Source: Sistotremastrum niveocremeum HHB9708
Taxonomy: Eukaryota > Basidiomycota > Agaricomycetes > Sistotremastrales > Sistotremastraceae
Length of the DNA: 64,000 nt
Assembly: GCA_001630475.1 (NCBI GenBank)
Contig: KV419414.1
Span: 373,664-437,663 of the forward strand
Direction of reading: 5' to 3'
Shown one piece after another: positions 10,837 through 23,486 of the stretch. The position numbers were made by a program, and so were the translations under genes. Positions within the stretch are counted from its first letter, which is position 1; each line of letters starts with the position of its first letter. The notes beneath the pieces are model-generated. The model ran no database searches, was not told where the DNA came from, and saw nothing but the letters and a program-made list of their open reading frames with translations.

Positions 10837-13253
10837 ATGTCTCGTAGCGACGAAACTGGACCATCCCGCGAAGATGGGCGACATCACGACCCGTTTGACT
10901 CGCCAAAATTCCATGAGCTAATCGGTCTATTGAGAAAGCAGACCGCGTCTCTCGAAACGTTGGCAAAGGACGCTCTGCGAGGTCAATCCAATCCAAGATC
11001 TGTTTAGCATGTGTTGACTCCCCTCTTCAGACGAATTACCATACAACGGAGGGAAATGGAACGACGAGCCTGCCTGGAATGCATTGTTCCAATCCACAAT
11101 GCGAAAAACTAAGGAGAGGGCAGAGGAATGGAAAAGCGGGATGGATGCTACATTGGTCTTTGTATGTACCTGATTTCTATATCTAAAGCTTCTGCTCAGT
11201 CCCATCCGCGTTAGATTGCCCTTTTCTTGACGGTCGTGACCGCTTTCCTCATTCCGGTGACTCAATCGCTGTCGGCTGGGAGCCCTACGGCCCCCGTTAG
11301 CATCACTATCATCAATTCTTCCAATATCCAACTTTTAACGATAAATTCGACGGCACAATCCCAGGGAAAACCTCCACAGCCTGCCATATCGACACAGGTC
11401 ATCACGTTCTTTTTCTACATGGCTTTGATTGGCAGTGTGCGAAGTTCTCATAAATCGTATCATATATGCAGCTCCAACTAATCGCTCAGGTTCTCACCGC
11501 CATTCTATGTGTTCTGGGAAGGCAGTGGATAGGCCAAATGACGTCCATTCCCTACGGCGACACTTTCCTCGAAAGGACACTTCGACACGAAGCTCGGAAA
11601 GAAATGGCCGAGAAATGGTTAGCGCCTCTAGTCAGCACCCTCCAAGGATCACTCATCTCCTCCATCGCCTTCTTCGTATTCGGATTCCTCTACCAGTTAT
11701 GGTGTCTAACCATATCATTCGAGACTCCACCCGTCATCCTCGTTATCGTCAGCGTACTTGGAACGCTTTCCTCCTCTCTAGTCGCTTTGGTCATCGCGGC
11801 TACAGTTGGACATGCAGTTTGCCACCGGCAATCACCTTTCCAAAGTCCGTTCTCGACTTGGCTCGGAAGCAAATTCCGAATCTGGTTTTCTCTCAGAGAT
11901 CAGCCCATAGACAGACCATTTGCGTCAGTATTCGAGGAGCGTCTCCCGCAGAGCATGTATCCACGTGCCACTGAAGATACAGACATGATGACTAAGAACG
12001 CCATGAACGTGTACTCTCAATTGGTCGCCGATTTGACCGAATCGGAGTTACTAGACACAGTGGTTCCCTCACTCCTCGATAGAAGATGGATTCAAATAAA
12101 CGCGCTCGAAGCATCTCTATTAGCTGCGATCCGCTTCCTTTCCACCGATTCTTCGCTTCGCGTGAAAGTCACGATAGCGCAATATCTTCATCGGTTACCC
12201 GGGCGTCTGTTTCCAGTCTCAGGCGTCTATGTTACTCCGCTCTTGCGAAGCTATTCCCAGAAGATCATCGCGTTACTACATGGTCTCTACCAGGATGCTA
12301 CTGCGATTCAAGCAGAATATCGGAAAGATTATTTCCTCGCTATGACGAGCTTCATCTGCGATATGAATAATCTTTATGATGCCATGGATCGGCCTTGGCG
12401 ACAATCATACGAGGAATGTATAGCGCATATCCTAGCTTCTTACCAGATACCAATGCCGCCTTCTGATGATCATAAGCTCATCTTCGATATTGCTCTTGAT
12501 ATCTGCTTGGATACTCATAGAACAGAGAAGGACGACGTCTTGACTGACATCGTTTCACACGTCGATCGAGATATCCTCGTTAAATCGCTTATTCGACAAC
12601 CTCATCGCGCTATCACCCTCACCATGCCGATCGTGCTATTCGCTATCAAAGGAAACGAAGAGTCCGCTCTACGTGCAGTCGATGATTTCATCCGTGCACT
12701 CCCCGATGACGACGAGAACGCTCTCATCTACCTTCGAGCCTTCGCAGTACACGTCTTCATTGCACACCAAGCAGGTATCAACGCCGCGCCTCCAGGCTTG
12801 GAACGTTTTCCTCGCCTCGTGAAGTTTATCAAAGAGAAATGCAACTACAAAGAAAAACTCCGGGCTTGTAGAACGTTCCTAAACAGCTTTGAGTACGTCG
12901 ATATGTCATGGCCCATAGACCGAGTTTCTGTTTTGGAACTTCTTCGTCTTTGTGAAAGCAAGTACTTAACTCGCCAAGAAGCACAATATTACATTCCTTA
13001 TTATACCGGTAAGTCTTATTTTATATTTCATGTATATCTGTTCTTATGGCTTGCAGAGTTGCCCCCTTCGTCTATCAATCTCCCTGGGATGATTATTTCC
13101 GAAGAATTTGCTTCTGGAAATATTGAAGATGCAGAGGCCGAGATCAGCTCTGAGATCTCAGTCGGTCAAAGAAATCGTGTTATCCCCATGAGACAGGAGA
13201 CTGACGAAGTCAAAGGGGAAGCAAGGACTTTTACATCTATAGGAATGGAGTGA
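10837..13253 (+). CDS. DUF6535 domain membrane protein (gene A)
   Basis: Five exons (10837-10981, 11031-11161, 11215-11436, 11490-13008, 13057-13253) give 737 residues. The second exon, 131 nt, has exactly the same length as in the two other DUF6535 genes here. The order is a charged coiled-coil-like N-terminus (KFHELIGLLRKQTASLETL), a WNALFQSTM..KERAEEWKSGMD segment, a membrane segment beginning IALFLTVVTAFLIPVTQSL, a second around FFFYMALIGS, then ILCVLGRQWIGQM and two more membrane helices (residues ~225-295). The remaining ~440 residues are soluble, helical and unlike genes B and C. The last intron (48 nt, GTAAGT..TTGCAG) keeps the frame, so a retained form would still be coding. An ATG at 10741 is an alternative start adding 32 residues; I prefer 10837 because the homologues begin about 20-25 residues before the matching helix. 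Function is unknown; the family is a basidiomycete domain of unknown function as far as I know. Confidence 0.85.
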
Positions 13254-13433
13254 CACTTAGATGTGATCCGGCGTCCGTTATTAGGGGAATAAAGTCACAC
13301 TTCCGAGCGCTGAGTTTAGCAGTACTATTTTTGCATTCACACTCAAGAGAACAGCACATTGTATTGTTCGAATTGGGTCGAAGGCGCCCTTTGTACTTAT
13401 TTGGGATTGTATTGCACTCTTTGGACATTGCGC

Positions 13434-13440
13434 TATATAA
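13434..13440 (+). promoter_or_regulatory. TATA box of serine-rich family gene A
   Basis: TATATAA lies 99 bp before the ATG at 13533. The same motif stands at a similar distance before the paralogues at 42804 and 51112, and the flanking bases are also alike between this promoter and that of the 51112 gene, so it is likely the core promoter. Confidence 0.6.
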
Positions 13441-13532
13441 TCTCCGATTTTCCGCACAAAGGCTAGTCAACCATTCTTCCCACTCATCCATCGCATCATA
13501 AAACCTCAAACCCCTTTGCAAACACTCACAAA

Positions 13533-14284
13533 ATGATGTCCTCTCAGAAATGGTCTGCCATCTCTAAGCTCAAACAAGAGCTTAAGGACATCGATGCAAG
13601 CCTTGCCCACAACAGCTGGCGAAAGCGCCACATGTGGGGCAAGTACTGTCAAGGTTCTGCCCATTACCGTACGTACCGTTCTTCTTCACATCCTCGCCTC
13701 CACTTACCGATGTATATCCCACAGTGAGACGCCAGAACATCCTCGATGAAATTGAGGAGCTCAGAAACACCATCACCGTCTCACCACCACTCCCCGTTAT
13801 CGTCGACCTCGAGGGCTACGAGTCAGCCCATAGCTCCGAATCCTTCTCTTCCTCATGCTCATCGTCCGCATCCGCATCTTCACGCGAGTCTTCACCAGAA
13901 CCCTACATCCCCGTCGTCGTTCAACCACAGACGGCCTCCAACTCCAAGACCCCCGCCAGACATCGCGGTCACGCTCATCCCCCTCTCAAGCCCCGACGCG
14001 GACGAGGTAGCCGCCCTTCCAATTTCGTCAGAATATGGCTCGCGTCGATGGCATCGCCTGGGGAGGACCAGGGCTTAGACCATCTAGTCGACGCCTTTGG
14101 TAAGCTCGGCGTTACCGAGCAGCAGGCGGTTCTGGACGAGATGCCGGAGTTGGCAGATGCCCTCGAGCATATGTCCCTCGCAGGACATGTAAGCTCGGAC
14201 GTCGACGAGCATGCTAACGGCGGAGGCGTTCGCGGCGCAAAGGCCCGCCGGACAACGAGACTTCGAGGCTCTCTTCCTTATTGA
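13533..14284 (+). CDS. Serine-rich family protein A (SRESSPEP motif), unknown function
   Basis: Two exons (13533-13668, 13725-14284; GTACGT..CACAG, phase 1) give 231 residues. Exon 1 encodes a 45-residue basic, helical head. After the junction comes a helix (LRRQNILDEIEELRN), then VIVDLEGYESAHSSE, a serine block, and SRESSPEPYIP at residues ~110-120. The C-terminal half has a helical module (LVDAFGKLGVTEQQAVLDEM followed by PELADALEHM) and a basic tail ending RRTTRLRGSLPY. The same module order occurs in the genes at 42804 and 51112, and the tail nearly matches that of 51112. No known domain is recognised. Serine blocks with acidic/proline motifs and basic tails suggest a phosphorylated, possibly nuclear protein, but that is inference. 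It lies 280 bp after DUF6535 gene A on the same strand. Confidence 0.75.
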
Positions 14285-17200
14285 TCGTCGTCGTTTTCTC
14301 TTACCTTCTCTTCTCTATCTTCTTGTTCGTCCATATAGTTCCCCGCATATAGGTCTCGTCGCTCTGTCTTCCCATCAGTTGTATCCTTAATCCTTTTGCA
14401 TTGTTCTCCTTACTCTCTTCCTCGCTGTCTTCCTTCCTGTTGTCTGCTTTGCTTGTAATCTCTGCCGCGATTCGCTCTCCTGTACAATGATATCCCTGCG
14501 CTGCGCGGCCCTCTCGATCCATACACTGTGTGACGAATAAAATGAACGATGAACAATGCGCCCACAGCCGGCGGAGTTGATACTCGACAATCTTCAACGC
14601 CGACCACCACATCGACCACACCTGGGACGACGCGCACTATATTCTCCGACACAGACACAACTGTAACGCATCATCCGAATCAGGCGATATGTCTCATCAT
14701 CACACCCGCAGGAAAAGACATACCTAATTTCACATCCAGCGAGTTGTGGGCGTCTAGTCGGTTGACTACCTCGGAGACGACGCGCTCACCAGCTGCCATC
14801 CAGAGCTCCGACGCCATCTGAGACAGTCTTCAGAGACATATGCCGACAAGGCTAGATATTTGAGAGAACAGCAATGCAGATCGCCCTCCTCGTCACTCTG
14901 GGTAATGACGACAAGCATGTCATCTGGGGCCTTTCAACGCGTCGAGGTTATGATTCTGCGATCTCGATAGGAAATGACTTTCGCTACAGGATAGGCAATG
15001 ACGGACGAATCGTCGAAGAAACACGCGATGGCTGCGCTTGTTCAGAAACAGCTCCGAGACCACTCGCGGCGGTCGGCCTCGACAAACCGACGAACCGCGC
15101 TATGAGGAACTGTCTGCGACTGCAAGAAGCTAGAGAAGGACGCATATCTGATCTAAGCAGGACGGTGGCGAGATGCCACCCATGTGCTCTGGATTTGCGA
15201 CGCGTTTGGCGCCATCAACCCACTGCGATGCGCGACCAGGCGAATGAAGAATGCGGAGCTGTATCATCGGCTGCAATTCTATAGGGCGCGGAGAGGAAGG
15301 ATCAGATGTGGCAGCATGTTCAGGCGAGTCTCCGACATTGACTTCGGCGTGGCACGAGCTAATCAACGATCGGTTCGACGTCAGCCAGGTCGTCGATTTC
15401 CGGTTTTCCCTTTCCGTGCATTCAAACATCTGAGTGGTCGTGCATGAGGCATGACGCCGAACCATCAGAACCATAGCTTGCTTCAGTGCAAACATTCGGC
15501 CGGCCCTAATCCGGAAGTCGTACCGGAGGCCAAACATCACACTCCCGGGACGTCTAGTCAATGACAATCATCGTGCATCGCGATCAACGGTATAGATGCA
15601 TCCCCTCCCGTTCTTTCACGAGAGAATAAATTGCAAACTGGTGCAATGCACGGCGACACTGGTGCTTCCACCTATATGCCGAATATCCAGGGTCGTGAAC
15701 CCGCAAGTGAAGGCGAAGGGTAGTCCATCTCTGGACATGATTGAAGATCTACAGCAGAGTGAATCACTCGCGGAGAATCTAATAAAAAGTAAGATGCTTG
15801 TCCGCTGCCTCACAATTAAATGACGTGCTTACTTTGGGAATAGATATCAGGGAGATTTTCACCAGCCAGTGCTCAAGAGCATCGGATGGCTGATGAAACA
15901 GCGATAAGCACAAGAGCGATACAAGCAGAGAGCATATATTCTATCTCGTTTCCTTGCTTGGGGACAAATGAGATCGACATTCAGTCTCCCTGGAGAATAT
16001 CGATCTAAAATATTCGTCAATGCCCCAAGGATCTCAGCACTGCATTCTCACTCACTCGATGGGTTCAAGTCTCCGTCATCTTCGCCATAACACCTTGAAA
16101 AATGAAGACTGGACCATTCATTTCAGAAAGGGGTATGCTGATTGGTTCGTTATGTGTCTCGCTCGGTTTGGAAATCGGCAGCGAGATCGTACCACTGCAG
16201 AGACGATCGTGCAAACCCATTGTCAAAGCTTTGATTCTTCGTGCTCACAAGCTCCTGGCTGTACCCTACGATGGAGATCGGTGTAAGCGCTCAATGTCGC
16301 TACAAAGACAGAAGGACAATAACTCACCCGTACGGCCACAGTTATTCGAATTTGTTGATGGGTTCGCAACACATGGCGAGGTATAACATGCTCATAAGGA
16401 AAATAAATCACCGAGATTGGCTGAAAGAACAATCTGTGAATGTCCCTAGCGCATGCCCCAACAGTTTGGGTGGTGTTGGTGTTGTGCTTTGTTTGTCTGT
16501 GGCTTCAAAGGTCAAAGCGTTGCAACAAATGCAGATTCTGTGTATCTGGTCTTCTGCTTAACCAGCCCTATTGAAATTGAGCATGTCAGACAAATGCTGC
16601 TTGTGTGAACCTGTCTATTCAAAAATCACCTCCGAAGGGTCGTTTCTCTCGATATTGCGCTCAATGGGTGACATCCGATGTCTCCCGCTAGCGCTATAGC
16701 TCTATGATCCAGCTAAATGACCGGGATATGAGGATGACGGCGTTGCTATAATTTCCTCCTGAAATGACCTTGGCGACCACTGCTTTATCTCGCATCAGAT
16801 GACTTGCATCCCCGAGGTTCAAGGCTTTCGCACCGGTACGGTGTTGTCCTGTATCCAGGCACACATATCTGCATGAAAAGCCTGGTCGACATCGGTCAGA
16901 CAATATCAATAGGCGTCTGTGGATAACCCTATGAACGTTCATCTGCCTACCTCGTATATTCTCTCGCCAATGCCCAAGCCCCAGACGAGAGTTGTGTCGG
17001 TCTGCCAGCTTCATGCACCCGCTCTTGGCCGATTAAAGCGAACTGCTTACTGAAGAAAATGTTTCTCGCTATCCCGAAATTATCTCGACTGAAGCGACCA
17101 ATGGGCTTCACCGCTACCGCTCGGCAGCTTTTCATGCCTAGCCTGAAGACCTTAGTCGCTAAGGGACGCAATTTCGCTTTTGAATGCATCTGCTATATCC

Positions 17201-17748
17201 GTGATACGCTCTGGGCAGACTTGGATAGTTCAAGAAACTCTTGAAGTTTTGCTGTGACGTGATCTTTTGACTCAAATTCGACTCAATTGACTGTTATTGT
17301 GAATCGCAGTCCTTTCGCCGTAACTGTCGACGGATCCCAGCAATCGATCAATTATTATCATCTGCACTCAATACACCGGAACGCGGTCCCTCTACTGGTG
17401 TCAAACTGCTGATGTTCGAAGTCAGCAACGGCACCCGGCCAAAGTACATCCCTGCTTTGGACATTAGTCAGGTTGGCGGAATAATTGTATTCCTTTCACA
17501 AGCTACCTCGCCCTCTTGCCAGACGGTTGTATCAAGTTCATGCCTGGATGTCTATTCATCGAGGACTTATATCGGACTTCTTTTGTTGACCCGTCACACG
17601 AATACAGCGATTTCGCATCATATATAATATTCATTGAAACCTGTACATGTAAGAACGCGAAAGAAGCACGACCTTGGCACTCGTAACATCCGCCGAAGAA
17701 GCTTTGTCTCTTTACCGAATGCTGTGACCGTAATACTGTGAGACGGTT
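14285..17748. other. Gene-poor region with possible exon relics
   Basis: The first ~300 bp is the 3' flank of the serine-rich gene; 14475-14580 is clearly similar to the 3' flank of the paralogue at 52062-52166. Further on there are splice-compatible fragments but no recognisable protein: 15697-15895 on plus (an exon with SLDMIEDLQQSESLAENLIK, then GTAAGA..ATAG), 16102-16460 on plus, and 17189-16779 on minus (an exon ending ALAREYTR followed by a textbook GTAGGC..TCTGACC..CCAG intron). These may be parts of small unknown genes or decayed ones. Confidence 0.35.
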
Positions 17749-18032
17749 CACGTGAAGGACATGGTCTGTGCACGATCCTAGGGTACATAAGGCTCTCGTT
17801 TTCATGAAGCTTTTCTTCATACTTACCTTGATGGCATGCACCCCTTCAAGTAATTGGGTATATGTGTCATGGAAACTCCGCATAGCACGGCGACCCTGTT
17901 CCATAGCGGAGGAGCTGTGACATGTATGGGGAAACCCCTCATGCACCGTCCAAATATTTTCCTGTGCAGGATTGGCCCCTCGGGCTAACCTGCCCTCTTT
18001 TTTTTGGCACCTAAGTAGTCCTAACCCTAACC
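17749..18032 (-). repeat. Dispersed ~283-bp repeat with telomere-like end, copy 2
   Basis: Inverted relative to copy 1: the CACGTG end is at 17749 and the CCTAACCCTAACC end at 18032. It shares the whole interior, including the TGGCACCTAAGTAGTCC block and the GC-rich core. It differs from copy 1 by a few substitutions and by extra sequence near the TATA-like site, where it reads TATGTACCC instead of TATATACCC. Both this and copy 3 have a GATTGG motif about 20 bp outside the telomere-like end, so the true boundary may lie slightly further out. Confidence 0.85.
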
Positions 18033-18550
18033 ACGTCATGTAGCCAATCAAATAATCGTGAACCGGATATAAATGGAAGATTCTTAATGCGAAATTATTT
18101 GGCTTGATCCAGGGTCCAGATCTGCATCTGAGTTCGATTCGGAAGCGTCCAGGCGCTTGGGCTTCTTCCTCACGCAATCTCGACGAGAAATTGACTGGGA
18201 CTTGCTAGTAAACAATCGTAGATTCTCGTTTTACAGTCAGCTTTATTCTGGACGATAGGTGGCACTGTCAAGTCACCTCAAGCCATCAGGACTGTTTCAT
18301 CCAGCCGACAATTCACGGGATAAACAAAACTGCCACAACAAAGTCCAGTTCAACCGCCGTCGGTTTTTCCGAGAGACAGGTCTTATCGCCAAACTCGCTA
18401 AAATGCTATCGGACAAAACGCTCAAGCCATTTTGGGTGACTAGGGCAACGAACGACCCCGCCAGTCGGCGCAAGACATCAGGCCAACGACCACGTTCCCG
18501 TGGGGGGCACTGCCAGTAGGACTGTCCTCTCAATAACCCGAGCTCAAGAT
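18033..18550. other. Intergenic region before the secreted-protein gene
   Basis: About 500 bp with no gene. It holds the promoter of the secreted-protein gene; no clear TATA box or repeat is seen. Confidence 0.4.
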
Positions 18551-19657
18551 ATGCGCTCGTCCATTCTTTTGCTGCTCTATGCAGCGTTCACGACGGCCAT
18601 TCTCGGAAAGAGTATACACAATCCGAACGATGGCCCCTTCAGAGACATGCTCGCAACCCAGACTTCACCCCTCAAACCGCTTTCCAATCGCGCCCTACTC
18701 GCTGCAGGTCTTCCTCCTCGTACTCCTCAATTCGCGCGACGTGCACTGACAAGACGTGTGCCCTCTGGAGTTGGTTCGTACCTGTCCTATCCTACTGAAA
18801 CCTTGGTTTCCGAAAATGACTCACATTGTCTTCCATATGTAGAGCTCGCACCGAGACAGGCACCGTCCCTGCTACCCCTCCCGTAAGTGGTCTCAAGCTA
18901 GTCTAAGCCACCTAGTTACCAATCGTTACACTATCAGCGACATTGTGCAAATTCTCGTAAAAGACGACTTTGGCGATACCCTTGGTTACGTGAGTCCTCC
19001 TTCACTAAGTAAGTCGGATTCTGTCTACATGCACAACGGTCTGCTCAATCTTTTCGTTGCCTTTGCCATGTAGCCGATTACACCTTCACCGTCGTCCAAA
19101 CAATAGCTCAAGCCGGGCTCTTTTTTATCACGAGCCAAACTGGATATGTGAACATTGGCTCCGTACAATCTTCTTCCGGTGCTCCTTTCCTCGGCATCGT
19201 TGCAGGAACCGCTGGAGACGATTTCTCTTCTCAGGATAGTTCTGTGTGAGTCTTCGCATCCATTTCTTGGACCTCTAAGTCCCGTATTTATCTCTTTCGT
19301 GTTTGTCTACGCTTGATATAGTTGGGGGTACTTGGCTCTAGCCGGAGGTACGTGATGCACCTCTTCACCGACTAAAGAGGCTTCTGACCCAGGTTTCCGT
19401 CTTCAGGATCTTCGTTTCCGTCTACCAGCAATCCTCGGAATGCATATGCCGAAAGTCAAGTCTGGCTCATCGACCCCTTCACGTTGAATCTCATTCCAGC
19501 CTGGGACGACCCACGTACCAGCTCTCGTGACTTTTTGAACGTTATCTATGACTCAACGTACGACGGTCTTCGTGTCACCCCGAACCCCGAACTCTACGCC
19601 AATACTTACGGAGAGCAGGTGCAGGAGGTCATCCTGACTCTTGTGTCTCTCAATTGA
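18551..19657 (+). CDS. Secreted protein of unknown function
   Basis: Six exons (18551-18773, 18843-18882, 18938-19008, 19074-19245, 19322-19347, 19407-19657) give 260 residues; all five junctions keep phase and obey GT..AG. The N-terminus is a clear signal peptide (MRSSILLLLYAAFTTAILG). It is followed by a basic stretch (ARRALTRR, residues ~60-72) that could be a Kex2-type processing site. The mature part reads DIVQILVKDDFGDTLGY, then a strand-rich core with TSQTGYVNIGSVQSSSG and GYLALAG, and a C-terminus containing AYAESQVWLIDPFTLNLIP. There are no cysteines in the core and no membrane anchor. I know no named family for it. The high number of very small exons (26 and 40 nt) is notable. The start is fixed by the signal peptide. 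Confidence 0.75.
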
Positions 19658-20443
19658 GGTCGATCGAGTTGGTAGAGGATTGACCATTCGGACGTGTCTG
19701 TTGCCTCATTGTGGACATTTGTACGCTCCTTAGATTCTCTTATATTTCATCTATAATTCATCTGTCTGGGTTTATGTTTCGGAGTGGTGCCCATTTGACC
19801 TCGTTCACCAGTATAGCTGTGGCTGTGGGCCAAGGTACTAGTGATTGTGATTGGGAACCTCCAAATTGCGGTGGCACAAGATTCATCTAGCTTCGCATTG
19901 AAATTCTCGACATAGCATTCGAAAGCCCGAGAATCACTGCAACTATAATCCATTGGGCTCTTGGCGCTCTGGATTTAACGAACAAAGTTTTACCGCATGG
20001 CATGTGCATGTGCGTCGTGCCTGACGATCTAAGATCGAGCCTTTTCTCCACGAAAATCACCAAAACGTGTAAAATGCAACAGAACGAAAAGAGAAAACAT
20101 CACAGTGATCTTTACTTTAGTAACATGAAGAGCTCCAAATATGAATGTGAATGAACCGTCCGTGGAAAACTTGAATCTGCGGAACCTTGGATGTTTAGAC
20201 CAAGGCCTCCCATGCAGAACGACTGAAGTTTGGGACGGAAAGTCAACCTCCGTTATCTCCGTCTGGGCGTAAAGACGATAATCAAACTTATTGAGTTTAT
20301 CTAGAACTCTAGCAAGGAGTAAGTGAGTCTCTAGTCCAAGTCGAAGACTACACAGTTCTCTGACGGCAGCACCATGACAGCGGTAGCTCACAAAATTGTG
20401 TGGCCGTCTACATTCATCCTAGGTAGAATGAAGGAACGACAGA
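19658..20443. other. Convergent intergenic region
   Basis: 3' ends of the secreted-protein gene and DUF6535 gene B face each other. A minus-strand frame at 20029-20391 could be joined to gene B through a 40-nt intron, but it does not resemble the last exon of gene C, so I leave it out. Confidence 0.4.
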
Positions 20444-23400
20444 CTACCCTCGAGCTATGTCGATCGAGGTCGACTGTCGTTTAGTGTCTATCGTCTTCAG
20501 ATAGAATTTTGAGCGTTCGCGAGTCCTGCCACTGGTTTGTGCATCGTCATCCCAATATTTCATTTTCCGGGTATCTTGGATGCATGCCTCAAAGAAGTGT
20601 TTCGCATAATCCAGATTAGCAAGCAACTCGAAGGCGCCGTGATTGAGGTAGAACATGATGGTGTCGCTCTGTACACGCCAACGTTTACGATTTGGTCGAC
20701 ATCGGGTTAGTCCTTCCATTAGTTCGGAAAGATCAAATCCCGGAGGGGCAGAGAATGTGCTGGGGAGATTGGGTATGAGATGGGCGAGGAGATCGAGAAC
20801 AATCATGCAAGTGGCATGATCATGCATAAAACGATGATCCTCAATCAAGTTGGTGAGACCGGCCAGGAGTTCGAGTTCTCGATCTTGAACAGTAGACGAG
20901 ATCAAGCTTTTGACGCGATCCCAGTCCCAGCGAGATGTCCTCATCAAAATAAAGATAAACAGCGCAAGTGGAACTTCTTGAAGGATTGTTATGGTGACAC
21001 GACTTCTTCGGTCATCGTCCAAATCTAACAATTCCCAGAAAGGCCCTTTGAAGGCGTGCAACGTGAGAATGTGATAATCATCTTTGAACAAGCTGATCAA
21101 AGTGAAGATGAGATCATCACTTTCGTCATCCGATAACGATGGGAGAGCTAACCGAAAGATCAGCTTAACAGAAGGAGGAAGACTGTAGAGCATACGAACG
21201 GATAAAGCGGGGATAATATCGCTCAAATAAACGCGTTATCCCAAGATTCCCAACGAAGAATATACTGCTTCGATAAATATCGAGGCAATCCTGCCAGTAT
21301 TGGCGAGCTGGGTGTAAATCCGAAAGGGTTTCAACACCACCTCGAGTGAGATAGTAAAGATAAAAGATTAAGCGTGGTGATTCCAAGTCCTTGGTCACGA
21401 TAGCGAGGCTCGGAGAGAGATCAAGACCATTGGGGGTAACGAAGTGGGGAGGAAGGCCCATGGAGAGGTCAGCCAGGTAATCGGTGACGTATTTCTCGGA
21501 GTCACCTAGGTCCGCTTTTCGAAAGGATGAAAAGAACGGAGCCAATTCATGGATAATATCCATTTCATTTCGTTCCGTGATAAAGGTGACCAAAACTCCG
21601 ATGTCAGTCCAGGAGAAATCAAGGTCATGAATACTGCCCTGGAAAATGGAATGCATGACAGAGGAAGGACTGACTCTGGAAAGAATTTCAGTTGCTTCAT
21701 CAGACCTGCCGTCTTTGAGAAAACTATCGGTTTGTACAACGAGGTTCTTGCAAAGAGCGAGGGCGATTTTGAAAATGTCACGGCGCTCGCCCACTTCTCC
21801 GTTCTGGTACGAGCAGATGACGGCAGCGACAGATGCCTGGTACGTCTCGAGTTGATAGCCTCGAAGGTCTCGATTGTCCTCCTCTAAGGAGGTGAGGAAA
21901 GCGAGGAAAGGGAAATATTCGCGCGCGCGGTCAGTTCCCGAATTGACCAATACTGTGCATTGGTCCTTGCACCATTGGGTCAGTCTGTTAGACTCGAGGT
22001 CGCCCCTCCAAGCCTGATAACCGAATAGGTCCGGGCGTGTCCATCCATGCCACTTTGAGAAGCGCAACAGTTGCTGAACTGTTGTCTCCTTTACTCGAAA
22101 CGACGTGTCGGTAGCGAGGAAACGCTCGTGAACAGCTTTGAAGACCGGAAATATCGTGTCCCCGGCCGCGTACCAATTCCCAAAATCAAATGAAGGAACG
22201 CAACGCTCCAGCAGTTCCGTGTTACTGGTGTTGAGGACCAATCGAGCATAGGTCTTTAGCGCTTTCGTGTCTTTATCTTCGGTATCCTCCCATGCTGTCA
22301 GAGCCTGCACGTCGACCAGAGACAGCACATCGTCTTCTCTTCCAAGCGTCATCTCGGCCCTTTCCAAATCTGGCTGCTGGTTGGCTCCAGCTTTCCAGCC
22401 GTTCGAACGCCGTGAACTGAAGAGCTGGCGTGCCCAGTCCATTGGTATTTGGACGGCATGGCTCAAGGGGCCTTCGAAGGGAGAGTTATCCTGCAGGGCA
22501 GCATGACACGTGGTAGCATTGATGATGCCGAGGATGATGACTGACAAAGCGGTCGCCAAAGCCCCACCGATAACAAGGATAGGAGCTCGCTCGGCGAACG
22601 AGAACGCTAATTCCCACATTTGAATGAGAAACCCGACAACGAAAAATATGATTGCTGCCAAGAGCGTCCAGAAAAGGATGCCCATTAGAGGCAACATGTA
22701 ATGATCGGCGAGCGCTTTTCGTTTTTCGCGAGCGAGTGTTCGTTCAAGGTTTGTCCTTCCAATGGGAATTGCAGTCAGCCTCCCGGCCCATTGCATACCC
22801 AGAACGCATAGGATGGAATTACAGATCTAATATACGCTTGTCAGATCAGAATTGATAAGGCATGCACTATGCTTACACTTGTGATGATTGCCAAATAGTA
22901 GAAGAGCGCAATAAGTTGGGTAGATGTCGCTGGCAGCGGGTTTTTGCCAGATGGCATCGCGATAGTTGCATCGTTGTTGCCGGTAGGACTGGTGAATGAC
23001 TGAATGATGGGCGAGATGAATGCGGTGACGACTGTCAAGAACAGAGCAGTCTGCATGTCGTGTAAGAATACGCCTGACGCCAATGTACACATAACTCACG
23101 AATACAAGAGAAACCTGCATAAGGTCTCGCCATCCATCGACCGTAACTTTAATCTTTGCCAGTGATTCATTATCTAGAGCGCCCCATGTCTGCTCGTCCG
23201 TTATGGTTCTTGGCTCATGAGCTCTGTCATCTGTATCACAATGAAAATCCCGCCAAATACATGTCGATGCACTCTACTCACCCTTTGTAGCATCTTTCTC
23301 CAGCGATTCCAGCATTCCAGTATGTTTCTTCAATGTTTGATGCTGTCCAGCGAGCTCTTCTCTCTGCTTGGCCATCAGGTCGTTCTGATTCTCTATCAAG

Positions 23401-23486
23401 AAGAGCAGCTTGTCAAATCTGGAGACGAGAGCTTCCGCTAAATCGGGCTTTGCCCTTGAAGGAGCCTCGTCGACGTCGTCAATCAT
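20444..23486 (-). CDS. DUF6535 domain membrane protein (gene B)
   Basis: Five exons (23486-23282, 23230-23100, 23050-22877, 22826-21200, 21147-20444) give 946 residues. The head is a predicted coiled coil (SRFDKLLFLIENQNDLMAKQ, residues 22-41), followed by TWGALDNESLAKIKVTVDGW and two hydrophobic segments (TALFLTVVTAFISPIIQSF; LIALFYYLAIITS), then ILCVLGMQWAGRLTAIP and two further membrane helices around residues 235-310. This order matches genes A and C. The long C-terminal part (~620 residues) is helical and aligns with gene C along its length, including DTSFRVK, TRWCKDQC/TQWCKDQC and WDWDRVKSLI. The last intron (52 nt, GTTCGT..TTAG) was placed by matching gene C, giving PRFIPLPSLS against PRLVPLPSM. 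Start chosen at MIDDVDEAP, the only in-frame ATG near the expected N-terminus. Function unknown; a membrane-anchored protein with a large helical, perhaps repeat-like, cytosolic part is inferred. Confidence 0.85.

Noticed and set aside
15130-15567. 145-codon minus-strand frame
   Set aside because: No recognisable motif, no good start context, no promoter signal and an equally long frame on the other strand.
20029-20391. Possible sixth exon of DUF6535 gene B
   Set aside because: Would need a 40-nt intron and has no similarity to the last exon of gene C.
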